Shown here in pieces: positions 53,296-62,311 of a stretch of DNA of 64,000 bases. The notes under the pieces were generated by a model. The model worked only from the letters and a program-made list of their open reading frames with translations. It had not been told where the DNA came from and ran no database searches. Position 1 is the stretch's first letter, and each line of letters opens with the position of its first letter. A program made the position numbers and the translations under genes. Source of the DNA: CALEUX01 sp964608615 (GTDB lineage Bacteria > Bacteroidota > Bacteroidia > Bacteroidales > Marinilabiliaceae); contig CAZSQG010000007.1 of NCBI GenBank assembly GCA_964608615.1, positions 1 through 64,000 on the forward strand, in the 5' to 3' direction.

Positions 53296-55476
53296 CTAAT
53301 TTCCTACCTCGGAGATGAATTTGATCCTTACCATTCTTATCTCTTCCTCAGTATACTCATCTTCGCCAAGTTCCTGTAATGCAGTTGCCACATCATCGGT
53401 CTCTGCATCCTCTTTAAAGTAATAGAATATGTTATCATGGTGTTCTTCATCAATTACCTGATCGATGTAGTAATCAATGTTAACCCGGGTTCCGCTGTAA
53501 ACAATTGATTCCAGTTCCTTTAACAGTTCTTTAATATCAATACCTTTACTTTCGGCGATATCGTCAAGAGGAACTTTGCGGTCAATACTCTGGATGATAG
53601 ATATTTTAAGTTTCGACTTATTGGCAACAGACTTTACAACGAGATCAATTGGTCGTTCAATTTCATTCTCCTCAACATGTTTTTTAATAAGTTCCACAAA
53701 CTCTTTCCCAAAGCGTTTAGCTTTTCCGGAACCAACACCAGGCATATTTTGAAGCTCCTCGAGATCAATTGGGTAGTAGGTTGACATTGCCTCCAGCGAA
53801 GGATCTTGAAAAATCACGAAAGGAGGCAGATTGAGTTTTTTGGAAATTCGCTTGCGAAGGTCCTTAAGCATGGAGAAAAGATCAGGGTCAACTGCTGCGG
53901 TTCCCCCGGCTGCTCTACTTTCTTCCTCCATCTCGTCGTAGTCGTGGTTTTTAGAAAGGAACATACTATAAGGAGACCTTATGTATTCATGTCCTTTTTC
54001 GCTTATTTTCAGCAAGCCATAATTTTCAATTTCTTTAATGATAAATCCGGCCACCAACGATTGCCTAATAACAGCACTCCAGAATTTTGAATCATGCTCG
54101 TCGCCAATACCAAAAATCTCCAGGTTTTCGTGGCCGTATGATTTTACACCTCCGGATATTTTTCCGGTAAGAACATCCACCACATGATCTGCTTTAAACT
54201 TTTCTTTAAGTTCAACAATGGTCTTAAGTAACATAACAATGTATTGTTCTCCTTCGAATTGCTCTTTGGGAGTAACACAGTTATCGCACGAATTGCAATT
54301 GTCTTCCTTGTATTCCTCACCAAAGTAGTGTAACAGCAGTTTTCGCCGGCAAACAGATGTTTCGGCATAAGCAACAGTTTCAAAGAGTAGTTGTTTGCCA
54401 ATTTCTTGTTCAGCAAGAGGTTTGCCTTGCATGAATTTCTCCAGTTTCTGAATGTCTTTGTAACTGTAAAAAGTAATACACCTACCCTCACCACCATCAC
54501 GTCCAGCACGCCCGGTTTCCTGATAATAGCCCTCAAGACTCTTTGGAATATCGTAATGAATAACAATACGCACATCGGGTTTGTCGATGCCCATACCAAA
54601 GGCAATGGTAGCAACAATAACATCCACATCCTCAAGAAGGAACTTATCCTGATTCAGCGAACGTGTGCTGGCATCCATTCCTGCATGATATGGTAAAGCT
54701 TTAATGTCGTTAACCTGGAGTATTGCGGCAAGTTCTTCAACCTTTTTACGGCTAAGGCAATATATAATACTCGATTTCCCTACGTTTGCCTTAAGTATTT
54801 TAATAATTTCCTTGGAGGCGTCTAATTTAGGTCTTATCTCGTAATACAGATTAGGTCGGTTAAAGGATGATTTAAAAACACAGGCATTTAACATTCCCAT
54901 GTTTTTTTGTATGTCGTGCTGCACCTTTGGTGTAGCGGTGGCGGTAAGGGCAATTACGGGAGCTGATCCAATTTCATTGATAATGGGTCGTATACGTCTG
55001 TATTCTGGTCGGAAATCATGTCCCCATTCTGAGATGCAATGGGCCTCATCAACAGCATAGAAAGAGATATTTATTTGTTTAAGGAAAAGAATGTTTTCCT
55101 CTTTGGTTAGGGATTCAGGAGCAACATAAAGCAATTTGGTTTTACCTGCCACAACATCCTCTTTAACGAGAGTAATGGCTGATTTTGTTAATGAAGAGTT
55201 TAAAAAGTGCGCAACACCATCGTCTTCACTAAAGTTACGCATGGCATCAACCTGATTCTTCATTAATGCTATAAGCGGGGATATAATAATAGCAGTACCT
55301 GGCATAATAAGGGCCGGCAATTGGTAGCATAATGATTTTCCGCCCCCTGTAGGCATCAGAACAAATGTGTCGTTTTTGGCAAGAACATTTCTAATGATTT
55401 CTTCCTGATTACCTTTAAAGGTATCAAAACCAAAATGCTGTTTTAGATAATAATTCAGATCAATTTGTTTTGTCAT
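53296..55476 (-). CDS. recQ: ATP-dependent DNA helicase RecQ
   Basis: A 726-residue 3'-5' helicase. Helicase motifs: I MPTGGGKSLCYQLP, II AVDEAHCISEWGHDFRP, VI QETGRAGRDGG. The RecQ zinc-binding region is the C-x-R / C-NSCDNC cluster; an HRDC domain (PPFVIFQDPSLEAMSTYYP ... MPGVGSGKAKRFG) follows, and an acidic ~120-residue tail extends beyond E. coli RecQ. It converges with the HhH gene with an 11-bp spacer. TATATTTG on the minus strand (55576-55569) is a possible -7. Confidence 0.96.
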   Translation of the reverse strand: MTKQIDLNYYLKQHFGFDTFKGNQEEIIRNVLAKNDTFVLMPTGGGKSLCYQLPALIMPGTAIIISPLIALMKNQVDAMRNFSEDDGVAHFLNSSLTKSAITLVKEDVVAGKTKLLYVAPESLTKEENILFLKQINISFYAVDEAHCISEWGHDFRPEYRRIRPIINEIGSAPVIALTATATPKVQHDIQKNMGMLNACVFKSSFNRPNLYYEIRPKLDASKEIIKILKANVGKSSIIYCLSRKKVEELAAILQVNDIKALPYHAGMDASTRSLNQDKFLLEDVDVIVATIAFGMGIDKPDVRIVIHYDIPKSLEGYYQETGRAGRDGGEGRCITFYSYKDIQKLEKFMQGKPLAEQEIGKQLLFETVAYAETSVCRRKLLLHYFGEEYKEDNCNSCDNCVTPKEQFEGEQYIVMLLKTIVELKEKFKADHVVDVLTGKISGGVKSYGHENLEIFGIGDEHDSKFWSAVIRQSLVAGFIIKEIENYGLLKISEKGHEYIRSPYSMFLSKNHDYDEMEEESRAAGGTAAVDPDLFSMLKDLRKRISKKLNLPPFVIFQDPSLEAMSTYYPIDLEELQNMPGVGSGKAKRFGKEFVELIKKHVEENEIERPIDLVVKSVANKSKLKISIIQSIDRKVPLDDIAESKGIDIKELLKELESIVYSGTRVNIDYYIDQVIDEEHHDNIFYYFKEDAETDDVATALQELGEDEYTEEEIRMVRIKFISEVGN

Positions 55477-56216
55477 AATTCAAACCTGGGTGGTCTACTT
55501 TTAAATGATCGTTTTTACGTCAATAAATAAAGGTTCAACTTACTATTAAAAAAAGAACGTACAGATAACAAATATAGAAGATTAATATCAATTCATCACC
55601 AAAGATGGATTGTTAATCTATAAAAAACTGTCATTTGTAATGAGAATGATTTTTTTTAACAGCACACAAAAACTCTACCTGACAATCCTCCTTTTTCATC
55701 GAAAAGAATAGAAACGAATAATTGAAGTTAGCAAAACTTTTGTGCAATAACAAAAAAGCGAAAAAAAATTCGCTAATGTTTTATTACTATTTAAACGGTA
55801 ATGAGTTAAGCTGATAAGTTTTTCTAATTTTATTATACCACAAAAACGAAATAGTCAAAGGCGATCCAAGAGATTCATTTCTTATATATGCTCTATCTAT
55901 GTGTGGCCGTGTGATATCCTAAAAAGAGAGAAGTTCTCAGGTAACACTAAGATTAGGTTTTATAACGAAAACTGTTTCTCAGGAGGCCATGAAGATGAAC
56001 AATTAAATACAATGATTGCTTTTTGATTTTAATCGCAATAATTTATATAGAACATTTATTTTATGAGCAGACGGGTTTAACAGCGTTAGTTTATTAAGCA
56101 TTATATATGGAGTTGTTTTTTTAAAAAGCCATGAATTACGACATAAAAAAAAAGAAGTCCCAAACCTGAAATGATTTAATTATATTTGGCAATATATTTT
56201 AATATTACTTGTATTC
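55477..56216. other. Intergenic region between divergent recQ and tatC
   Basis: 740 bp with no convincing gene. TATATTTG at 56181-56188 is a possible tatC -7 element without a clear -33. Neither a palindrome nor a known RNA was recognised. Confidence 0.4.
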
Positions 56217-57029
56217 ATGAGTAGTACAAAAAAAACAGAAATGTCATTTCTTGATCACCTGGAAGAATTAAGGTGGCATATAATGAGGTCGTTGGGGGCA
56301 GTTATTGTATTTGCTGTTTTGGCTTTTATTTTTAAGACGTTTCTTTTTGATGTGGTTATTCTAGGACCTAGTCGGCCTGATTTTTTTACAAACCGGTTTC
56401 TGTGTGAGATGTCTGAATATCTCAATATGCCGGTATTGTGTATCAATCAGGTTCAGTTAAAGTTACAGAATATCGATATGTCAGGTCAGTTTACCATGCA
56501 TATACTGATTGCCTTTATATCAGGGTTTATCATGGCTTTCCCATATATATTCTGGGAATTCTGGCGTTTTGTTAAACCGGCTCTTTATCAGGAAGAAATA
56601 AAACATAGCCGTGGTGCTATTTTCTTTGCAAGCATACTGTTTTCAATAGGTATTTTATTTGCCTATTATATTATTTGCCCTCTGTCGGTTCAATTTCTTG
56701 GTAATTACCAGGTGAGTCAAAATGTTGAGAATATTATTAACCTTGGTTCATATATTTCTACTATTTCATCAATTGTTTTAGCCAGCGGAATAGTTTTTGA
56801 GCTTCCGGTTTTTATTTATTTTTTAAGTAAGGTAGGGCTTGTTACCTCCAAATTCCTTAAAACTTATCGCCGGCATGCCATTGTAGTTAGTCTTTCGTTG
56901 GCAGCAATTATTACTCCGCCTGATGTAATTAGTCAGATACTAGTGTGTTTGCCTCTTATCGTCTTGTATGAGGCAGGGATATTGATTGCAAAGGGAATTG
57001 AGAGGAAAAAGGTTGAGCAAAGTTCATAG
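56217..57029 (+). CDS. tatC: Sec-independent translocase subunit TatC
   Basis: A 270-residue membrane protein with six helices. The N-terminal signature is FLDHLEELRWHIMRS; FMAFPYIFWEFWRFVKPALY and ELPVFIYFLSKVGLV are the other family segments. TatC recognises twin-arginine signal peptides and, with TatA, exports folded proteins. No tatA is nearby. It stands 37 bp before lptB. Confidence 0.95.
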   Translation: MSSTKKTEMSFLDHLEELRWHIMRSLGAVIVFAVLAFIFKTFLFDVVILGPSRPDFFTNRFLCEMSEYLNMPVLCINQVQLKLQNIDMSGQFTMHILIAFISGFIMAFPYIFWEFWRFVKPALYQEEIKHSRGAIFFASILFSIGILFAYYIICPLSVQFLGNYQVSQNVENIINLGSYISTISSIVLASGIVFELPVFIYFLSKVGLVTSKFLKTYRRHAIVVSLSLAAIITPPDVISQILVCLPLIVLYEAGILIAKGIERKKVEQSS

Positions 57030-57066
57030 TGTATTATATAGCGTTTCAGAGAAATAAATTGTAATA

Positions 57067-57825
57067 ATGGGAAATCAAGATTTAGTATTACATACAAAGG
57101 ATCTGGTAAAAAGGTATAAATCGCGCACCGTGGTAAAAAGTGTGTCGGTTGAGGTTAAACAGGGTGAGATTGTAGGCCTTTTAGGGCCTAATGGTGCCGG
57201 AAAAACCACTACTTTTTACATGATGGTGGGCCTGATTACTCCCAATAGCGGAGAGATATATCTGAACGATGAGGTCATTACCAATGAGCCGGTTTATAAG
57301 CGTGCCCAGAAGGGTATTGGATATCTGGCTCAGGAGGCAAGCGTATTTCGTAAGTTAAGTGTTGAAGATAATATCAGGGCAGTATTGGAGATGACCAAGC
57401 TGTCGAAAAATGACCAAAAAGAAAGAGTAGAAGCTCTGCTTGAAGAGTTTGGTTTAACCCATATTCGTAAAAGTTTGGGCATTCAACTTTCAGGAGGGGA
57501 GCGTAGGCGTACAGAAATTGCAAGGGCATTGGCAATTAATCCTAAGTTTATTTTACTTGATGAGCCTTTTGCCGGAGTTGATCCTATTGCAGTTCGTGAT
57601 ATTCAGGAAATTGTAGCTAAGCTAAAGTTTAAAAATATTGGTATTTTAATTACCGACCACAACGTACACGAAACCCTTTCAATTACTGATAGAGCCTATC
57701 TGCTTTTTGAAGGAAATATACTTAAAGCTGGTACAGCAGAAGAGTTGGCTGACGATCCGGAGGTGCGAAGAGTTTATCTTGGCGACGATTTTGAATTACG
57801 CCGCAGGAAATTTGATGTTGAATAA
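57067..57825 (+). CDS. lptB: LPS export ABC transporter ATP-binding protein LptB
   Basis: A 252-residue ATPase energising the LptFG extraction of LPS from the inner membrane. Walker A GPNGAGKTT, Q-loop GYLAQEASVFRKLSV, signature QLSGGERRRTEIARAL, Walker B FILLDEPFAGVDP and the switch ITDHNVHET are all present and match LptB closely. It follows tatC by 37 bp. Confidence 0.96.
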   Translation: MGNQDLVLHTKDLVKRYKSRTVVKSVSVEVKQGEIVGLLGPNGAGKTTTFYMMVGLITPNSGEIYLNDEVITNEPVYKRAQKGIGYLAQEASVFRKLSVEDNIRAVLEMTKLSKNDQKERVEALLEEFGLTHIRKSLGIQLSGGERRRTEIARALAINPKFILLDEPFAGVDPIAVRDIQEIVAKLKFKNIGILITDHNVHETLSITDRAYLLFEGNILKAGTAEELADDPEVRRVYLGDDFELRRRKFDVE

Positions 57826-57899
57826 AGCTCTGTATATTGTTGAAAATCACTGCAAAGTATTTTTATTTATCGTTAACAGATTTTTTATCTCAAATTGGC

Positions 57900-57930
57900 T
57901 TGTTAAACACAAAAAAAGAGTCTAAATTTG
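57900..57930 (+). promoter_or_regulatory. Promoter of tRNA-Leu
   Basis: TTG (57900-57902), 20 nt, TAAATTTG (57923-57930): exact Bacteroidetes -33/-7 consensus, 11 nt before the tRNA 5' end. Confidence 0.65.
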
Positions 57931-57941
57931 CAACGCTTTTT

Positions 57942-58023
57942 GCGGACGTGGCGTAATTGGTAGCCGCGCCAGACTTAGGATCTGGTGCCGAGAGGCGTGG
58001 GGGTTCGAGTCCCTTCGTCCGCA
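57942..58023 (+). tRNA. tRNA-Leu (anticodon UAG)
   Basis: A complete type II tRNA of 82 nt. Acceptor stem GCGGACG pairs with CGTCCGC; the anticodon arm is CCAGA-CTTAGGA-TCTGG, giving anticodon UAG for CUA/CUN leucine codons. The D arm has GCG...CGC, the long variable arm (TGCCGAGAGGCGT) is characteristic of leucine, and the T loop is TTCGAGT. The 3' CCA is not encoded. Confidence 0.97.
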
Positions 58024-58041
58024 CACAATGAATGAATGATA

Positions 58042-58086
58042 AACCGCCTTTGCTAACGATGCAAATCGAAAGTGGGGCGGTTTTTT
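58042..58086 (+). terminator. Terminator of tRNA-Leu
   Basis: Stem AACCGCC (58042-58048) with GGCGGTT (58076-58082), an inner TTTGC/GCAAA pair, then T-rich sequence. Confidence 0.7.
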
Positions 58087-58207
58087 AGTGTTAAGGATTG
58101 TTTTTGTGAGAAACGCTTGTGATAACCACGCCTTAGCATTGTAAATAAAGCCAAATCTAAAAATATATTAATTGATTGGGTTTTAGGTTGAAATTGACGC
58201 CTGCATG

Positions 58208-58239
58208 TTTGGTTCATTCTAAATGCTTCATTACCTTTG
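58208..58239 (+). promoter_or_regulatory. Promoter of tig-clpP-clpX
   Basis: TTTG (58208-58211), 20 nt, TACCTTTG (58232-58239) followed by C: a full Bacteroidetes consensus promoter. A start near 58246 leaves about 120 nt of leader before the trigger factor ATG. Confidence 0.7.
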
Positions 58240-58366
58240 CGGTGTTTTTCGAGAATAGGGAGATAAGCGTCAATTGATTGAAAAATATCACATTGAGGAT
58301 CCTTTTGGTTTAAAAAAAAACGGTAGTTTAACAGGCCTTGCAAAGAAATAATTTAATTATCTACAA

Positions 58367-59735
58367 ATGAATATTACAAGGGAAAACATTGATGATTTGA
58401 ATGCGGTAATTCGGATGAACATCGAAAAAAATGATTATGAGCAACGGGTTAACGATGTATTGAAAAATTACCAGAAAAAAGCGAATATGCCAGGGTTTCG
58501 GCCAGGAAAAGTGCCGGCCGGTCTTATCAGGAAAATGTACGGTACAGGGGCTTTAGTTGATGAGATCAATAAATTGGTTTCTGAAAACCTATCAGGCTAT
58601 ATTACCGAAAATAATCTTGATATTCTTGGAGAACCACTTCCTGGTGAAAGTCAAAACACTATTGATTTTGACAGTCAGGAAAATTTCGAGTTTGCATTCG
58701 ATATCGCATTGACTCCCAAATTAGATATTAAACTGTCAAAAAGGGAAAAGATCAACTACTACAGCATTCAGGTGACTGACGAGATGCTTGATACACAGGC
58801 AAAAAGCATGACCGGGCGATTTGGACAAAATGAGAAGGTTGACAAGGTTACCGAGAAGTCGGTTTTGAAGGGTTCATTTNNNNNNNNNNCAGGTTGATGA
58901 ATCGGGAGCTGTTATTGAAGGGGGGATTACTGCTGAGGATTCAGTTTTATCGGTAGCTATTGTTAAGGACGATTCTGAAAAAGCTAAATTGTTGGATAAG
59001 GCTATTGGCGATCAGGTTGTTTTTGAACCCATGAAAGCCTTCCCTAATGCAACAGAGATTTCATATCTTTTGAAAATTACGCGTGAAGAGGCTGAGAAAG
59101 TTAGTGGATCATTTCGTTTTACCATTCAGGAAATAACTGAGTTTAAGGAACCTGAAATGAATCAGGAACTTTTTGATAAGTTGTTTGGAGCTGGTGTAAT
59201 TTCTTCAGAGGAGGAGCTGCACGCCAAGGTTAGAGAAAACCTTGAGAATGCCCTGGCTATGGAATCGGATTATCGCTTTTCGATGGATGCCCGTGAAAAA
59301 CTTATCTCAAAATTTGAGATGACGCTTCCCGAAGCCTTCCTGAAGAGATGGCTGAAAGCTACCAATCGTGAGAACAAAGAGCTTACCGATGAGCAACTTG
59401 AAAGCGAAATGCCCCGTTTCATTGAAGATTTGAAGTGGCAATTAATTAAAAATGAAATCATTCGTACTAGCGAAATAAAAATTGAGAATAGTGATGTTCT
59501 TGAATTTGCAAAAAAATCTGCAAGGGCTCAGTTTATTCAATACGGATTAACAAATATTCCTGAAGAACACATCGAAAGCTATGCTACTGATATGATGAAA
59601 AATCAGGATCAGGGACGTCGTTTTGCTGAAGGTGCAATAAATGATAAGGTGATGGAATTTATTAAAGAGGCAGTAAAGCTTGAAGTTAAAGAGGTGAACA
59701 GGGATGAATTCAATAAGCTGTTTGATAAAAAATAA
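58367..59735 (+). CDS. tig: Trigger factor, ribosome-associated chaperone (gap inside)
   Basis: A peptidyl-prolyl isomerase/chaperone that meets nascent chains at the ribosome exit. The N-terminal ribosome-binding domain contains the signature MPGFRPGKVPAGLIRKMYG (GFRPGK); the PPIase domain and helical C-terminal arms follow, ending EVNRDEFNKLFDKK. Ten N at 58880-58889 change the frame: upstream ends KGSF, downstream resumes QVDESGAVIEGG. The true gap must be a multiple of three, so the gene is taken as intact at about 455 residues. It leads clpP (66 bp) and clpX (74 bp). Confidence 0.93.
58880..58889. other. Assembly gap (10 N) inside tig
   Basis: Ten N inside trigger factor. Both flanks code for the expected protein but in frames differing by one, so the real length is not 10. 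Confidence 0.95.
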
Positions 59736-59801
59736 GTAAATCATTCTTATCAACCGAAAGAATTATTAATTTAGAGGTTTTCATCCTTTAATTTTTTTAT
59801 T

Positions 59802-60491
59802 ATGATGTTTGATCCCAAAGATTTTCGTAAATACGCTACCCGGCATATTGGTATTAATAGCCAGGTTTTTGATAAATACACCTCCATGTCGGACAACTAT
59901 ATTTCGCCCACTATTATTGAGGAGCGACAGTTGAATATTGCCAGTATGGATGTGTTTTCGCGCCTGATGATGGATCGTATAATATTTTTAGGCTTGCCTA
60001 TTGACGATTATGTGGCCAATATTATTCAAGCCCAGTTGCTTTATCTCGAGTCGGCTGATCCATCCAAGGATATTTCAATTTATTTTAATACCCCGGGAGG
60101 TGCTGTTCATGCCGGTTTGGGTATATATGATACCATGCAGTATATTAGTTCTGATGTGGCTACTATATGTACTGGAATGGCTGCATCAATGGGAGCTGTA
60201 TTGCTTACTGCGGGAGCCAAAGGTAAACGTTCGGCACTTCGTCATTCGCGCGTTATGATTCACCAACCTATGGGAGGAGCACAAGGTCAGTCGGTTGACA
60301 TAGAAATTACCACCCGTGAGATTGTTAAAATGCGGAAAGAGCTTTATACGATTATTTCGGAGCACTCTGGCCAATCATTCAAAAAAGTTGAGAAGGATTC
60401 GGATCGGGATTACTGGATGACTGCCGAAGAAGCCAAAGAGTATGGTATGATTGATGAGGTTCTGGTTAGAAACGGGAACAAAAAAGCTTAA
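59802..60491 (+). CDS. clpP: ATP-dependent Clp protease proteolytic subunit
   Basis: A 229-residue serine peptidase that forms the double-heptamer chamber. The catalytic triad is Ser129 (TGMAASMGA), His154 (HQPMGG) and probably Asp203 (KDSDRDYW). An N-terminal extension of about 35 residues before PTIIEERQ is longer than in E. coli and may be a propeptide. The start is the first of two adjacent ATG codons. Confidence 0.97.
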   Translation: MMFDPKDFRKYATRHIGINSQVFDKYTSMSDNYISPTIIEERQLNIASMDVFSRLMMDRIIFLGLPIDDYVANIIQAQLLYLESADPSKDISIYFNTPGGAVHAGLGIYDTMQYISSDVATICTGMAASMGAVLLTAGAKGKRSALRHSRVMIHQPMGGAQGQSVDIEITTREIVKMRKELYTIISEHSGQSFKKVEKDSDRDYWMTAEEAKEYGMIDEVLVRNGNKKA

Positions 60492-60565
60492 GTTATAGTT
60501 GTAATATGTATAATTAAGACTCAAGAGAGATTGGTTGTGCATTTTTTTAGAAGAGAAAAATAAAT

Positions 60566-61780
60566 ATGGATAAGTGTTCATTTTGCGGAAGAAGTAGGAA
60601 GGATACAAACTTGCTCATAGCTGGCGTTTCAGGTCATATATGTGACGGTTGTATTGAACAGGCTCATGCAATCCTGGAAGAGGAGTTCAGGAAGAAGGGT
60701 TCCTTTGACATGGACAAAATTTCGCTGCTTAAACCCGTAGAGATTAAGTCTTTTCTAGATCAATATGTGATAGGACAGGATGAAGCAAAGCGATATCTTT
60801 CGGTGGCGGTTTATAACCATTATAAACGTTTGATGCAAACAAGTTCATCCGATGATGTTGAAATTGAAAAGTCAAATATTATACTGGTTGGAGAAACCGG
60901 AACAGGAAAAACATTACTTGCCCGTACAATTGCTCGTATGTTGCATGTTCCATTTACCATTGTTGATGCAACAGTGCTTACCGAAGCAGGTTATGTGGGC
61001 GAAGACATAGAAAGTATACTTACCAGATTACTTCAAGCTGCCGATTACAATGTGGAAGCTGCTGAGAAAGGAATAGTGTTTATTGATGAAATAGATAAGA
61101 TTGCCCGGAAAAGCGATAATCCTTCCATAACACGTGATGTATCAGGCGAAGGCGTGCAACAGGGATTGCTCAAACTACTTGAAGGAGCCATAGTAAATGT
61201 TCCACCTCAAGGTGGACGTAAGCATCCCGAACAAAAGATGATCCCGGTTAACACTAAGAATATTCTTTTTGTTTGTGGTGGGGCATTTGATGGTATTGAA
61301 CGAAAAATTGGTCAGCGTTTGAATACCAGAGTTGTGGGTTATACTGCAAGCCAGGCTAAAGACCATATCGATGCGGTTAATCTTCTTCAGTATATTGCAC
61401 CTCAGGATTTAAAATCGTACGGGTTAATACCTGAAATTATTGGTCGTTTACCAATACTTACATATTTGAATCCACTCGACAGGGATACCTTGCGTAAGAT
61501 ACTTACCGAGCCAAAAAACTCTATCATCAAACAGTATGTTAAGCTTTTTGATATGGATAAAATTGATCTTCATTTTTCCAACGAAGCCTTGGATTATGTT
61601 GTTGATAAAGCTCTTGAGTTTAAGCTGGGTGCACGCGGATTACGATCGATTTGCGAAACTATAATGATGGATCAGATGTTTGAATCACCAGGGACAAAAA
61701 CAGGTAAGCTGGAGATTACGCTTGAGTTTGCTAAGGAAAAAGTCGAAAGGATTAATATTGCGTTGCTGAAGGCAGGGTGA
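60566..61780 (+). CDS. clpX: ATP-dependent Clp protease ATP-binding subunit ClpX
   Basis: A 404-residue AAA+ unfoldase. A C4 zinc finger (Cys4, Cys7, Cys26, Cys29) is followed by Walker A LVGETGTGKTLLA, the pore-loop region EAGYVGEDIES, Walker B GIVFIDEIDKI and sensor motifs. The loop that in E. coli carries IGF for docking ClpP reads ERKIGQRLNTRVVGYTAS here. It delivers unfolded substrates to ClpP. Last gene of tig-clpP-clpX, closed by a terminator. Confidence 0.97.
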   Translation: MDKCSFCGRSRKDTNLLIAGVSGHICDGCIEQAHAILEEEFRKKGSFDMDKISLLKPVEIKSFLDQYVIGQDEAKRYLSVAVYNHYKRLMQTSSSDDVEIEKSNIILVGETGTGKTLLARTIARMLHVPFTIVDATVLTEAGYVGEDIESILTRLLQAADYNVEAAEKGIVFIDEIDKIARKSDNPSITRDVSGEGVQQGLLKLLEGAIVNVPPQGGRKHPEQKMIPVNTKNILFVCGGAFDGIERKIGQRLNTRVVGYTASQAKDHIDAVNLLQYIAPQDLKSYGLIPEIIGRLPILTYLNPLDRDTLRKILTEPKNSIIKQYVKLFDMDKIDLHFSNEALDYVVDKALEFKLGARGLRSICETIMMDQMFESPGTKTGKLEITLEFAKEKVERINIALLKAG

Positions 61781-61825
61781 TATATTTGATAAAATATATT
61801 TGTTATCGTACTATCTCTTATTAAG

Positions 61826-61858
61826 AATTTCCGTTTGCTTTTGCAGACGGAAATTTTT
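61826..61858 (+). terminator. Intrinsic terminator after clpX
   Basis: AATTTCCGTTTGC (61826-61838) pairs with GCAGACGGAAATT (61843-61855) with one G-U pair, T4 loop and following T-run. Confidence 0.92.
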
Positions 61859-62144
61859 GTTTTAGTACAGACGTTATATTTTTTACCTAATCGAATAAAA
61901 TGTTAAGCTTAGGCTGATGTTTTGTTATCGTAATGGTTTGTAATTATTGTTGATATTGAATTAGTTTTTTTTTGTAGCAGTATATGGTTCTGAGCAGTTA
62001 TTTGAGTTATTGGGGATTATAGAACTATTACCTCTTAAATCTTATTATGCTTTTCGGTTTAATCAAAAGGCCTTAAAAAGGGCGGTTTTGGTAATAACAA
62101 TTTACATGGATGGTAATTAAAACACAAAATCAGATAAAATAACA

Positions 62145-62190
62145 CTGTTATAAATGTCAAATTGAATATAAATTTGCTATTTTAGATTTG
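62145..62190 (+). promoter_or_regulatory. Candidate hppA promoters
   Basis: Two -7-like elements, TAAATTTG (62169-62176, with CTG 21 nt upstream) and TAGATTTG (62183-62190, with TTG 18 nt upstream). Which one is used cannot be decided. Confidence 0.35.
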
Positions 62191-62311
62191 GTTTACAAAT
62201 TCAAAAAGTGGGTAGGAGCAAAGGGGCAGTTTTATTTTGATGTATCAGATGGTCAAGTCTTTAATCTCTCGAAAATATTCTGTTATTTAATAATTTTAAA
62301 CTAAACCTTTT

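Larger units (their letters stand above)
58024..58366. other. Intergenic region between tRNA-Leu and trigger factor
   Basis: 343 bp holding the tRNA terminator and the tig promoter. A minus-strand 96-codon frame across it overlaps both signals and is considered spurious. Confidence 0.6.
61781..62311. other. Intergenic region between clpX and hppA
   Basis: 531 bp without a gene; it contains the clpX terminator and candidate hppA promoters. The hppA leader may be over 100 nt; no riboswitch was recognised. Confidence 0.5.

Noticed and set aside
58053..58343. Minus-strand open frame of 96 codons after the tRNA
   Set aside because: It overlaps the tRNA terminator and an exact-consensus promoter for tig, and has no recognisable domain.
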